A DNA stretch of 9,500 nt from a bacterium. Lineage in GTDB: Bacteria; Krumholzibacteriota; Krumholzibacteria; LZORAL124-64-63. The DNA is taken from contig JAASSM010000027.1 of NCBI GenBank assembly GCA_021767885.1, forward strand, positions 1-9,500, given 5' to 3'. Below are positions 1 through 7,685 of this stretch, piece by piece (position 1 is the first letter of the stretch; every line of letters begins with the position of its first letter). The notes beneath the pieces are model-generated. The model was not told where the DNA came from. It worked only from the letters and a program-made list of their open reading frames with translations, and did no database searches. A program made the position numbers and the translations under genes.

Positions 1-22
1 ATGAGCGGGCAACTCCGCAGCA

Positions 23-51
23 GAAGGGCGGGCCGTCCAGGCCCGCCCTTC
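23..51 (-). terminator. Hairpin terminator at the end of the act-cox gene set
   Basis: A perfect 12-bp inverted repeat lies at 23-34 and 40-51 with a 5-nt loop (35-39), about 50 nt downstream of the coxD stop codon. The stem is almost pure G/C. On the minus strand the downstream arm reads GGCCCGCCCTTC. No clear U-tract follows, so this is not a textbook intrinsic terminator. Because the repeat is symmetric it could also act on transcripts arriving from the other side. Termination is inferred from stem strength and position after the last gene; a 3'-end stabilising stem is the alternative. Confidence 0.75.
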
Positions 52-71
52 GCGAGGACATGCGCGCTCAT

Positions 72-98
72 GGGGTCACCCCGGCCGGGGGCGCCCCC
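72..98. repeat. Two short GC palindromes between coxD and the terminator
   Basis: Directly downstream of the coxD stop are GGGGTCACCCC at 72-82 (4-bp stem, 3-nt loop) and the perfect palindrome GGGGGCGCCCCC at 87-98. With the larger hairpin at 23-51 they make the whole 1-103 segment strongly structured. They may help terminate transcription or protect the 3' end, but short palindromes like these also arise by chance in such GC-rich DNA. No open reading frame is supported in 1-103. Confidence 0.4.
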
Positions 99-103
99 GC
101 CGC

Positions 104-493
104 CTACTGCGTGATCTCCGGCGCGTGCCCCGGGATGAGATCCCCGTGGTACGTGGTCACGTCCAGCATGGAGATGGCGATGAAGAGCGTCACGAAGGCC
201 ACGGCGCCCAGCAGGACGATCCGGTAGAACGGCCTGTCCCAGCGCAGGTGCATGAAGATCTCCGCCACCAGGACGCCCTTCACCAGCGCGATCAGCAGCG
301 CGATGATGAGGTTGCCGCGCGCGCCGAGGTCCACGGCGGTCACCGCCACGGTGGCGACGGTCAGGCCGATGAGGGCCACGAACACCCCGGCCAGCAGCCA
401 GAGCGGGACGGGGTGCGGATGCAGCTGGCCGCCGCCGGGCTCGTCGTAGACGGTGCCGGTGTCCTTGGGGTCGAGAGGGCCGGTCTCGTGCAT
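104..493 (-). CDS. coxD: caa3-type cytochrome c oxidase subunit IV
   Basis: This 129-residue protein is a small accessory subunit of the bacterial heme-copper oxidase, expected in the cytoplasmic membrane with CoxA-C. Three hydrophobic segments are visible at about residues 31-54, 61-84 and 90-110. The signature lies around residues 70-92, where Lys72 sits in the second helix and is followed by FMHLRWDRPFYR, closely matching the prokaryotic subunit IV family. The hydrophilic N-terminus is rich in Asp, Gly and His. The ATG at 493 is preceded by GGAG at a spacing of 7 nt (501-504), and the gene starts 35 bp after the coxC stop. It is the last gene of the set, just before the hairpin terminator. 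The subunit has no known redox centre and probably supports assembly or stability. Family assignment is firm; the exact function is inferred. Confidence 0.9.
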   Translation of the reverse strand: MHETGPLDPKDTGTVYDEPGGGQLHPHPVPLWLLAGVFVALIGLTVATVAVTAVDLGARGNLIIALLIALVKGVLVAEIFMHLRWDRPFYRIVLLGAVAFVTLFIAISMLDVTTYHGDLIPGHAPEITQ

Positions 494-528
494 GGTGGTG
501 CTCCGTGCGTCGCTGGCTGCCCGGCCGA

Positions 529-1455
529 TCAGTGGATCAGGTAGAGCAGCGGGAAGAGGAAGATCCAGATCAGGTCCACCAGGTGCCAGTACAGGCCCCC
601 GAGGTCCACGGCCGTGTAGTTCTGGGCGCCGAAGTCGCCGGCGATGGCGCGCTTCAGCAGCCAGCCGATGACCACCATGCCGGCGATCACGTGGATCCCG
701 TGCAGGCCGGTCATCACGAAGTAGATGCCGAAGAAGATGTGCAGGTTGCGGGGGATGCCGCCGGGGTCCTGGCCGTGCTCGACGGTGATGGCGGCGGCGC
801 GGGCGAGATCGTCGCGGACCTCGGCGCCGCCAGCAGGAGCCTCGTCGCGAGCCATGGCGGCCGCGGCGGCCTCCTCGCCCACCTCGGCGGCGGCCTGCTC
901 CACGGCGCCGGATTCGCCGGGCGCCGCCTCGCCATGGCCGGCCTCGCCGTGGGGCGTCTCGCCGTGTCCGGCGTCACCGTGCCCGTGGCCGCCGGCGTCC
1001 TTCTTGGTGGCCACGTAGTGGCGCACCTGCTCGTAGTCGAAGTTCTGGCCCCAGTAGATGCCGTGCTTCCACTTGTCGGTGTACTCGATGGACTTGACGC
1101 CCAGGAAGCCGAAGGCGCACAGCAGGGTGATGGCCAGCAGGCCGATCAGCAGCTGGCGCTGGCCCAGCATGGCCGCGCGCACGGCCCAGGCCATGGTGAA
1201 CGAGGAGAACAGCAGGATGATGGTGTTCAGCGCGCCCAGGTTCTTGTCCAGCAGCGTGTCGGCGAACAGGAAGATCTCCGGGTGCTTGGCCCGGTAGATG
1301 GCGTAGGCGCAGAACAGCCCGCCGAACATGAGGACCTCGGTGACGAGGAAGATCCACATGCCCAGCTTGTGGCTCTCGTACTGCTGGGACTGGGTGTCGA
1401 AGTACGGCGCGAGCCGGTGCTTGCCCTCGTAGCGCGGGGTGGCGGAGGCGCTCAT
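529..1455 (-). CDS. coxC: Cytochrome c oxidase subunit III with a long His/Gly/Glu-rich insertion
   Basis: This 308-residue membrane subunit of the caa3 oxidase is of the CoxC family, whose bacterial members in caa3 enzymes are usually nearer 200-220 residues. Helices are visible at about residues 32-54 (with the conserved Glu40), 75-95, 100-122, 237-262 and 288-306, and GLHGIHV at 250-256 is a family hallmark. Between the third and fourth helices lies an unusual soluble stretch of about 85 residues (150-234). It begins with degenerate GHGE/GHGD units and continues as an Ala/Glu-rich region that may form a helix. It replaces a short loop and accounts for the extra length. The ATG overlaps the coxA stop in an ATGA junction, with AAGGAG 11 nt upstream, so translation is probably coupled to coxA. 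Subunit III has no metal centre in known enzymes; it stabilises subunit I and proton uptake. The role of the insertion is unknown. Confidence 0.93.
   Translation of the reverse strand: MSASATPRYEGKHRLAPYFDTQSQQYESHKLGMWIFLVTEVLMFGGLFCAYAIYRAKHPEIFLFADTLLDKNLGALNTIILLFSSFTMAWAVRAAMLGQRQLLIGLLAITLLCAFGFLGVKSIEYTDKWKHGIYWGQNFDYEQVRHYVATKKDAGGHGHGDAGHGETPHGEAGHGEAAPGESGAVEQAAAEVGEEAAAAAMARDEAPAGGAEVRDDLARAAAITVEHGQDPGGIPRNLHIFFGIYFVMTGLHGIHVIAGMVVIGWLLKRAIAGDFGAQNYTAVDLGGLYWHLVDLIWIFLFPLLYLIH
907..990 (-). repeat. Degenerate coding repeat for Gly-His-Gly-Glu units in coxC
   Basis: Within coxC, residues 156-183 are built from imperfect copies of Gly-His-Gly-(Glu/Asp)-Ala, sometimes with Thr-Pro or Ala-Pro between units. 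At DNA level this is a run of GGN-CAY-GGN-GAN-GCN codons with mixed third positions, so the units are old or selected for protein composition rather than fresh slippage copies. Five His residues fall within 28 residues. The stretch would lie on the aqueous side of the membrane in the loop between helices three and four. Confidence 0.7.
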
Positions 1456-3158
1456 GTGGTGGCTGGCTCCTTCGGGTCATGCGTCCGGTGGTCGGTGCCC
1501 AGGACGTAGGCCTGCTCCTCGTCGCTCCAGCGCAGGGCGCTGAAGTCGTAGGGGTCGCTGAGGTAGAGGGAGCCGGCGAAGTTGTGGTGGATGGGCGGCG
1601 AGGCGGCCTGCCACTCGAGGGTGGCGCCGCCCCAGGGGTTCACCGGCGCGCGGCGGCCGGCGATGAGGCTGTGGATCAGGTTGCCCGCGGCGATGAACAG
1701 GCCGATGGCCAGGATGTAGCTGCCGATGGTGGAGATCTGGTGGTAGATCTCGAACTCCGGCGGGTAGTTGAAGTAGCGCCGCGGCATGCCCTTGGCGCCC
1801 ATGACGAACTGGGCGAAGAACGTGGCGTTGAAGCCGAAGAACACCATCAGCGCGCCGATGTTGCCCCACTTCTGGGAGAACAGCTTGCCGAACATCTTGG
1901 GCCACCAGTGATAGATGCCGGCCAGGAAGGCGATCATGGTGCCGCCCATCATGGTGTAGTGGAAGTGGGCCACCACGAAGTAGGTGTCGTGCAGGTGCAC
2001 GTCGGTGGCCAGGGTGGCCAGGAAGAGGCCCGTCAGGCCGCCGATCCCGAAGAGGAAGATGAAGATCAGGGCGTAGACCATGGGCACGTCCAGCTTGATG
2101 GAGCCGCGGTACATGGTGCTCAGCCAGTTGAAGACCTTCACGGCCGAGGGGATGGAGACCGAGAAGGTGAGCGCCGAGAACACCACCGTCGCCAGCTCGC
2201 TCTGGCCGCTGAGGAACATGTGGTGGCCCCAGACCAGGAAGCTGAAGATGGCGATGGCGATGCTGGAGTAGGCGACGGCCTTGTAACCGAAGATGCTCTT
2301 GCGGCTGAAGATGGAGATGACCTCGGAGATCACGCCCATGGCCGGCAGGATCATGATGTAGACGGCCGGATGGCTGTAGAACCAGAAGAAGTGCTGGAAG
2401 AGCACCGGGTCGCCGCCGAGGGCGGGATCGAAGATGCCGATGCCCAGGGCCCGCTCGGCGATCAGCAGCAGCACGGTGATGGCCAGCACGGGGGTGGCCA
2501 GGACCTGGATGATGGCCGTGGCGTACAGCGCCCAGAGCATCAACGGCATGCGGAACCAGCCCATGCCCGCCGGCCGCATCTTGTGCACGGTGACGATGAA
2601 GTTGATGCCGGTGAAGATGCTGCTGAAGCCCAGCACGAACACCGACAGCGTGACCATGATCACCGCGCCGTTGGTGGTGGTGGAGTAGGGCGTGTAGAAG
2701 GTCCAGCCGGTGTCCACGCCGCCCAGCAGGATGGAGGCGACGGCCATCAGGGAGCCGATGAAGTAGACGTGCAGGCTGGCCAGGTTCAGCCTGGGCAGCG
2801 CCACGTCCTTGGCGCCGAGCATCAGCGGCAGCACGAAGTTGCCCAGCGCCGCGGGGATCCCCGGGATGATGAACAGGAAGGTCATGATGGCGCCGTGCAG
2901 GGTGAACGCCCGGTTGTAGTCGTCGGCGTTCATGATGGTCTGCGTGGGCGTCAGCAGCTCGGTGCGCACCAGCAGCGCGAAGATGCCGCCGAGCAGGAAG
3001 GAGAAGAGGATGGTCGCCAGGTACATCACGGCGATGCGCTTGTGGTCCAGCGTGAAGATCCAGGAGCGGATCCCCTTCTCGCAGTCGAGGTAGTTGCCGC
3101 CGTGGTCGTGGTCGGCGTCGCCGGCCAGCCGGCCGGCGGTGGTCGTGCCCGTGCTCAT
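1452..3158 (-). CDS. coxA: Cytochrome c oxidase subunit I, A2-type (caa3 oxidase)
   Basis: This is the catalytic subunit, which reduces O2 to water and pumps protons across the cytoplasmic membrane. It has 568 residues and about 12 helices. Heme a ligands are His88 and His400, the heme a3 ligand is His398, and CuB ligands are His263, His312 and His313, with Tyr267 placed for the His-Tyr cross-link. D-channel residues Asn107 and Asp118 are present, as is K-channel Lys341. The motif at 261-267 is YSHPAVY, so the glutamate of A1 enzymes (GHPEVY) is missing and the Tyr-Ser pair marks an A2-type oxidase. The C-terminal GATLEW segment (511-516) is typical. The ATG at 3158 follows the coxB stop by one nucleotide, with GGAGGAG (3166-3172) embedded in the coxB end 7 nt upstream; the stop overlaps the coxC start. 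All catalytic residues are intact, so it should be functional. Confidence 0.98.
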   Translation of the reverse strand: MSTGTTTAGRLAGDADHDHGGNYLDCEKGIRSWIFTLDHKRIAVMYLATILFSFLLGGIFALLVRTELLTPTQTIMNADDYNRAFTLHGAIMTFLFIIPGIPAALGNFVLPLMLGAKDVALPRLNLASLHVYFIGSLMAVASILLGGVDTGWTFYTPYSTTTNGAVIMVTLSVFVLGFSSIFTGINFIVTVHKMRPAGMGWFRMPLMLWALYATAIIQVLATPVLAITVLLLIAERALGIGIFDPALGGDPVLFQHFFWFYSHPAVYIMILPAMGVISEVISIFSRKSIFGYKAVAYSSIAIAIFSFLVWGHHMFLSGQSELATVVFSALTFSVSIPSAVKVFNWLSTMYRGSIKLDVPMVYALIFIFLFGIGGLTGLFLATLATDVHLHDTYFVVAHFHYTMMGGTMIAFLAGIYHWWPKMFGKLFSQKWGNIGALMVFFGFNATFFAQFVMGAKGMPRRYFNYPPEFEIYHQISTIGSYILAIGLFIAAGNLIHSLIAGRRAPVNPWGGATLEWQAASPPIHHNFAGSLYLSDPYDFSALRWSDEEQAYVLGTDHRTHDPKEPATT

Positions 3159-3159
3159 G

Positions 3160-4275
3160 CTATCGCTCCTCCGCGGCGGTGGAACTGGCGTCCGGTGCGC
3201 CGTCGCTGGCGGGGTCGGCCTCGCCTCCTGGCGACGCGCCGGCGTCCGACTGCGGTCCGCCGTCGTCGCCGTGACTCGAGATGGACTTCAGGTAGGCGAT
3301 GATGGCGGTGATCTCCTGGTCCTTGAGCTTGCCCGCGTAGGTGGGCATCACCGGCTCGTAGCCGGCCACGATGTCGGCCATGGGCTCGAGGATGGACTGG
3401 CGGATGTAGTTCTCGTCGGCGGTGACCTCGCCGCCGCCGCGCAGGGCCACCGCGTGGCCGTAGAGCTCGCGGAACGTGGGGCCCACGTTGGCCGAGCCGT
3501 CCAGGCTGTGGCACTGCACGCAGCCCTTGCGCTGGACCAGCATCTCGCCGGCCTCGGCCGGGGGCATGGTGTCCAGCAGGTTGCTGGCCTTCTCCAGCCA
3601 CACCTCGAACATGCCCGGCTCGTGCACCGTCACCACCGAGAGCATGTCCGAGTGGCCGGTGCCGCAGTACTCGGTGCACAGCAGGGGGTAGGTGCCGGGC
3701 TCATGGGCCTCGAACCAGGTCTTGGTGTAGCGGCCGGGGACCACGTCCTTCTTCACGCGGAAGGCGGGGACCCACAGCGAGTGGATCACGTCCTCGCTGG
3801 TCATCACCAGCTGGACCGGCGTGTCCACCGGGACGTGAAGCTCGTCGCTCACGTATCCGTTGGGATAGGTGAAGAACCAGTTCCACTTCTGCCCGATGAC
3901 GCTGATCTCGTACGCGTTGCGCGGGGGCGTGGCGATGTTCATGAAGCTCTTGAAGCCCACCACGAACAGCGCGATGGAGACGATCACCGGGATCGCCGTC
4001 CAGATCACCTCGAGCGCCAGGTTGTGGTTGGGCGCCTCCTCGGCGGCCTGATCCGCCCGCCGCCGGCGGTAGCGGATGACGAACCACGTCATCAGGCCGA
4101 CGATGATGGCGAAGAAGAAGACCGACAGCCAGTAGATGATGTAGAAGACCGTGTCGACCTCGCCGGCCTTGCTGGAAGCCTGCTCCGGCATCCAGAACGA
4201 GTCCGGCAACTGGGCGAGGAACGGCCTCAGCGCGGCCAGCACGGGGGCCGCGGCAGTGGGCAGGAAGGCGTTCAA
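3160..4275 (-). CDS. coxB: Cytochrome c oxidase subunit II with fused cytochrome c domain (caa3-type), TTG start
   Basis: This subunit accepts electrons and passes them to heme a in CoxA. From the TTG at 4275 the product has 371 residues. Two membrane helices lie at about 44-68 and 90-112. The cupredoxin domain has a complete CuA site: His165, Cys200, Glu202, Cys204, His208 and Met211. It also has the aromatic GQKWNWFF stretch (128-135) near the electron path. A cytochrome c domain follows, with CVQCH at 252-256 and likely axial Met310. The last 35 or so residues are a low-complexity Asp/Ser/Ala/Gly tail. The start is chosen because GAGGAG sits 9 nt upstream of TTG and no ATG gives a full N-terminus. 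Met29 (ATG at 4191) is possible but has no good ribosome binding site. The reading frame is open further upstream into sco, but that part is not oxidase-like. The gene follows a 170-bp gap after sco and is coupled to coxA. Confidence 0.95.
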   Translation of the reverse strand: MNAFLPTAAAPVLAALRPFLAQLPDSFWMPEQASSKAGEVDTVFYIIYWLSVFFFAIIVGLMTWFVIRYRRRRADQAAEEAPNHNLALEVIWTAIPVIVSIALFVVGFKSFMNIATPPRNAYEISVIGQKWNWFFTYPNGYVSDELHVPVDTPVQLVMTSEDVIHSLWVPAFRVKKDVVPGRYTKTWFEAHEPGTYPLLCTEYCGTGHSDMLSVVTVHEPGMFEVWLEKASNLLDTMPPAEAGEMLVQRKGCVQCHSLDGSANVGPTFRELYGHAVALRGGGEVTADENYIRQSILEPMADIVAGYEPVMPTYAGKLKDQEITAIIAYLKSISSHGDDGGPQSDAGASPGGEADPASDGAPDASSTAAEER

Positions 4276-4284
4276 GAGAGCGTA

Positions 4285-4290
4285 CTCCTC
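4285..4290 (-). promoter_or_regulatory. Ribosome binding site of coxB
   Basis: GAGGAG on the minus strand ends 9 nt before the TTG at 4273-4275. It is the only good Shine-Dalgarno sequence near the N-terminus of CoxB and decides the TTG start over the downstream ATG at 4191. Confidence 0.65.
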
Positions 4291-4297
4291 GGGGTGG

Positions 4298-4317
4298 CGA
4301 CGGTTCCGGGTCCGTCG
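4298..4317 (-). promoter_or_regulatory. Leader hairpin upstream of the coxB ribosome binding site
   Basis: A perfect 6-bp inverted repeat, CGACGG (4317-4312) and CCGTCG (4303-4298), encloses an 8-nt loop. It would form in the transcript 7 nt before the GAGGAG element, between the candidate promoter and the coxB start. It could modulate translation of a TTG-initiated gene or stabilise a processed 5' end. A chance stem cannot be excluded in GC-rich DNA. Confidence 0.4.
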
Positions 4318-4330
4318 AAAACTGGTCTTG

Positions 4331-4359
4331 AATATCGACCCAAAAAGTCGGGATAGCAA
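4331..4359 (-). promoter_or_regulatory. Candidate internal promoter for coxB-coxA-coxC-coxD
   Basis: The minus strand carries TTGCTA (4359-4354) and GATATT (4336-4331) separated by exactly 17 bp, each matching the sigma-70 consensus at four of six positions. The region is the most AT-rich in the window and lies in the largest intergenic gap, upstream of the oxidase genes. Initiation would fall near 4324, giving a leader of about 50 nt with a hairpin. The same stretch can also be read as a weak terminator after sco: GGGG pairs with TCCC around TTGCTA and is followed closely by TTTTT. The two readings compete, and neither is proven. The rest of 4276-4445 shows no gene. Confidence 0.4.
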
Positions 4360-4445
4360 CCCCTCGCCGGGGGATTCGCGAGCCGGAACGGACCGGGCGA
4401 TCGGGGCGCGCCACAGCCGGCCGGCGGCCGACCACGGACGACCGG

Positions 4446-5288
4446 TCAGGCGCTCCCGCGCGACCGCTTCTCGCGCACCCGCAAGCCCAGGATCAGCCCG
4501 CCGATCACCAGCACGGTGATCGCGCCGCCGGCCTTCATGATGTTGCGGGCCACCGGCCCGTAGCGGCCGGACTCGTGGTCGTACTGGAAGCAGAAGAGCA
4601 GGAACCGGTCGAGGCTGCTGCCGGTCTTGCCGTCGGCGGCCTCCACCAGCGAGAGCTTCAGCGTGCGCGGGTCGAACTGGATGCCGTAGAGGTAGCGCAT
4701 CACCTGGCCGTCGGGCGAGAGGATCACCAGCACCGCGGCATGGGCGTACTCCTGGCGCTGCTCGTTCCACTCGAACCCGAAGCCCACCGCCTCGGTGAGC
4801 TGCCGGATCTGGTCCTCGCGGCCGGTGAGCCAGTGCCAGCCCTGGGCCGCGGCCGGGCGCTCGTACGCCTTCAGGTACTTCTGCTTGTTGATCTTCGAGA
4901 GCGTGGGGGTCTCGGTGTGGTCGATGCTCACCGAGAGGATGCGGAACTCCTCGCCGGCGGTGTGGTCCATCTCGCGCAGGGCGTCCACCAGGCCGTTGGA
5001 GACCAGGCCGCAGAGCATGGGGCAGCTCATGTAGCCCAGGTTGAGGATCACCGGCCGGGCGCCGTCGAAGTACTTCGCCAGGGTCACCTTCTGGCCATTG
5101 GCGTCCTCGAACTGCAGATCCAGCGGGACCTGGTTCTCCAGCTTCTCGGTGACGCCCACGTTCTCCAGCTCGTCGGGGAGCGGCTCGCCGCGGAGCTCGC
5201 CGCCAGCGAGGTCGTCCTGGGCGGCGGTGGGCGCCGCCAGCGCGAGGGCCACGAGGCCCAGCGTCAGCAGGCGGGTCACGGTGGTCAT
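4446..5288 (-). CDS. sco: SCO1/SenC-family copper chaperone with C-terminal membrane anchor
   Basis: This 280-residue thioredoxin-fold protein probably loads or reduces the CuA site of CoxB on the outer face of the membrane. A signal peptide covers about residues 1-23 (likely cut after TAA). The copper-binding CPMLC motif is at Cys89-Cys93, and the third ligand is His183 in YAHAAV. A hydrophobic segment at about 254-270, followed by a basic tail, gives a C-terminal anchor, so topology is inverted relative to the N-anchored Sco1. Just before it, FCFQYDHESGRYG (232-244) contains Cys233 and His238, which could form an extra metal or redox site. The ATG at 5288 has GGAGAGG 7 nt upstream. A second ATG 5 nt earlier opens only a two-codon frame whose stop overlaps the start. 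The gene lies between the act and cox halves of the set, fitting a maturation role. Confidence 0.93.
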   Translation of the reverse strand: MTTVTRLLTLGLVALALAAPTAAQDDLAGGELRGEPLPDELENVGVTEKLENQVPLDLQFEDANGQKVTLAKYFDGARPVILNLGYMSCPMLCGLVSNGLVDALREMDHTAGEEFRILSVSIDHTETPTLSKINKQKYLKAYERPAAAQGWHWLTGREDQIRQLTEAVGFGFEWNEQRQEYAHAAVLVILSPDGQVMRYLYGIQFDPRTLKLSLVEAADGKTGSSLDRFLLFCFQYDHESGRYGPVARNIMKAGGAITVLVIGGLILGLRVREKRSRGSA

Positions 5289-5341
5289 GGCATGTCCTCT
5301 CCGGTGGCGACGCCCGGCCCGGCCCGGCCTCCGCCGGCCGT

Positions 5342-5377
5342 GATCCCGGCTTCCCGCGATCCCGCCCCGGCGATCCC
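5342..5377. repeat. Three GATCCCG units in the gap before sco
   Basis: GATCCCG occurs three times at 5342, 5358 and 5372 (spacing 16 and 14 bp) in the 103-bp gap between the small membrane gene and sco. Next to it, at 5313-5329, is a CCCGG pentamer run of about three copies. No promoter or stem with a U-tract is evident. The gap looks like simple GC-rich spacer with degenerate repeats. Confidence 0.45.
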
Positions 5378-5391
5378 GGCCCTCTGCGTAT

Positions 5392-5679
5392 CTAGAGTCC
5401 CTCGCGGACCACCAGTTCCATGGCGCGCTCGATGGGGATGGCGGCCTTGCCGGCGTCCTTGTCCAGCATGCGGTAGCTGTGGAGCTTCTCCTGCTGGTCG
5501 GCCACGGCGGAGGCCAGGGCCTCGCTGCGCGGCTCGATGACCTTGCGGATGTATTCGTCGTGCTGGGCCTTGTAGAACCAGCCCTCCACCAGCAGCACGA
5601 GGACGAAGGTCAGCACCACCAGGAGGATCCCGATGGTGGTGATCATGCCGCTGTCGATGTTCTCCCTGGCCGCGGCCAT
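5392..5679 (-). CDS. Small single-helix membrane protein with IPIERAM motif, respiratory cluster
   Basis: This 95-residue protein has one hydrophobic helix at about residues 13-33, a charged mid-section (37-75) that is probably helical, and a C-terminal IPIERAMELV segment (81-90). From memory, short proteins and domains ending in a similar IPI(D/E)RAM motif occur beside SCO and caa3 oxidase genes in many bacteria, but I know no established name or function. No Cys, heme motif or catalytic residue is visible. The ATG at 5679 has AAAGGA 8 nt upstream; Met12 is a weaker alternative start. The gene lies 31 bp after actF and 103 bp before sco, so it is most likely an accessory subunit of the ACIII-oxidase complex or an assembly factor. 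ACIII preparations are known to contain a poorly characterised small membrane subunit, and this could be an equivalent. That link is inference. Confidence 0.85.
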   Translation of the reverse strand: MAAARENIDSGMITTIGILLVVLTFVLVLLVEGWFYKAQHDEYIRKVIEPRSEALASAVADQQEKLHSYRMLDKDAGKAAIPIERAMELVVREGL

Positions 5680-5710
5680 GGTCGGCGTCCTTTCGCGAAT
5701 GTCGGCTCGA

Positions 5711-6928
<1,218 letters not shown>

Positions 6929-7008
6929 GGGTCGTCTCTCCTGGTTTCGGCGTCAGCGTCCGGAAGCGTGGTCGCCGGGACGGCGGCGGGTGCGCGGCCC
7001 GTCGGGGC

Positions 7009-7024
7009 GGCGCGCCGGCGCGCC
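7009..7024. repeat. 16-bp perfect palindrome just after actE
   Basis: GGCGCGCC occurs twice back to back, making a 16-bp sequence equal to its own complement. In RNA it could fold as a 6-bp G/C stem closed by a CCGG loop. It begins 3 nt after the actE stop, inside the gap before actF, where most other junctions in the act half are nearly gapless. It could be a processing or 3'-stabilising stem that sets different levels of actC-E and downstream genes, or only a low-complexity GC tract. Confidence 0.45.
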
Positions 7025-7027
7025 GGC

Positions 7028-7684
7028 TCAGCGCAGGTTGCGGCGATGCTCCTCGGGCACGTCCTCGAGGTCGGCGTTGCGGGCGCGCTGCAGGGCGCGC
7101 ACGTAGGCCACGATGGCCCAGCGGTCCTCCGGCGCGATCTGGTGGCCGTAGGCCGGCATGTTGCGGATGCCGTTGGTGATGGAGTTGTAGATGTGGCCGT
7201 GGGGGCGCTCGACCACCGCCTGGGAGGCCAGGTCGGTGGGGGGCGTCCAGGTGCCCTGCTCCAGCTTCTCGGCCCGCAGGTGGGTGATGCCGTCGCCGGC
7301 GCCGCCCAGGCCGTGGCAGGTGGCGCAGTGGATGTCGTAGCGCTCCTGGCCGCGGGCGAGCAGGGCCTCGGTCACCGGCACCGGGAACGCCGCGGTGTAG
7401 GAGCTGTCGGGGTCGAGGCCGCGGTAGTAGCGCGCGTCGTCGCGCAGCAGGCCCCGGGCCACGGTGCCCTCGGGCCAGGGGCGGGCGGCGAGGCCGTCGT
7501 CGAAGAAGGCGTTGACCGTCTGGGCCTTGAACTTGGGCTGGGTGTCCATGTCCGGGATGATCTGGATGCGGGTCGACTCCTTGGTGGGGTCGTTCCAGTT
7601 CTTCACGATGCAGGCCATGGGCACCAGCGAGAGCGAGACCAGGATCAGGCCGATGAAGATCAGCGGTCGGGGCAGGTTCGGCAT
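7028..7684 (-). CDS. actE: Alternative complex III monoheme cytochrome c subunit ActE
   Basis: This 218-residue cytochrome c, exported and membrane-tethered, is expected to carry electrons from the ACIII core towards the oxidase. An N-terminal hydrophobic segment spans about 8-24 and ends at Cys25 (LVPMAC), a plausible but imperfect lipobox because of Pro at -3, so it may be a lipoprotein or simply N-anchored. The conserved ActE block at about 56-90 (NAFFDDGLAARPWPEGTVARG) precedes the heme domain. Heme is bound at CATCH (120-124), with Met176 in IRNMPAYG the likely axial ligand. The ATG at 7684 follows the actD stop by one nucleotide and has GGAGG 6 nt upstream, inside actD. The gene order actC-actD-actE-actF matches known ACIII operons. 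The lipobox is the least certain point. Confidence 0.95.
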   Translation of the reverse strand: MPNLPRPLIFIGLILVSLSLVPMACIVKNWNDPTKESTRIQIIPDMDTQPKFKAQTVNAFFDDGLAARPWPEGTVARGLLRDDARYYRGLDPDSSYTAAFPVPVTEALLARGQERYDIHCATCHGLGGAGDGITHLRAEKLEQGTWTPPTDLASQAVVERPHGHIYNSITNGIRNMPAYGHQIAPEDRWAIVAYVRALQRARNADLEDVPEEHRRNLR

Positions 7685-7685
7685 C

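Noticed and set aside
907..990. CRISPR-like or recent tandem expansion in coxC
   Set aside because: The units are short, coding, in frame and varied in third positions. They are a protein low-complexity region, not an array.
505..1509. Plus-strand open frame opposite coxC
   Set aside because: Antisense shadow of the coxC coding sequence; low-complexity product with no initiation signal of note.
1479..3302. Long plus-strand open frame opposite coxA
   Set aside because: It mirrors the third-position GC bias of coxA, has a Gln/His/Asp/Gly-rich product without a known domain, and has no support as a gene.
4276..4770. Upstream extension of the coxB frame into sco
   Set aside because: Residues upstream of 4275 are not oxidase-like, overlap sco in another frame, and run through the promoter-like gap. 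GAGGAG supports the TTG at 4275.
5289..5391. Possible terminator or promoter between the small membrane gene and sco
   Set aside because: The gap has GC repeats but no U-tract, no convincing -35/-10 pair and no strong stem, so I list only the repeats.
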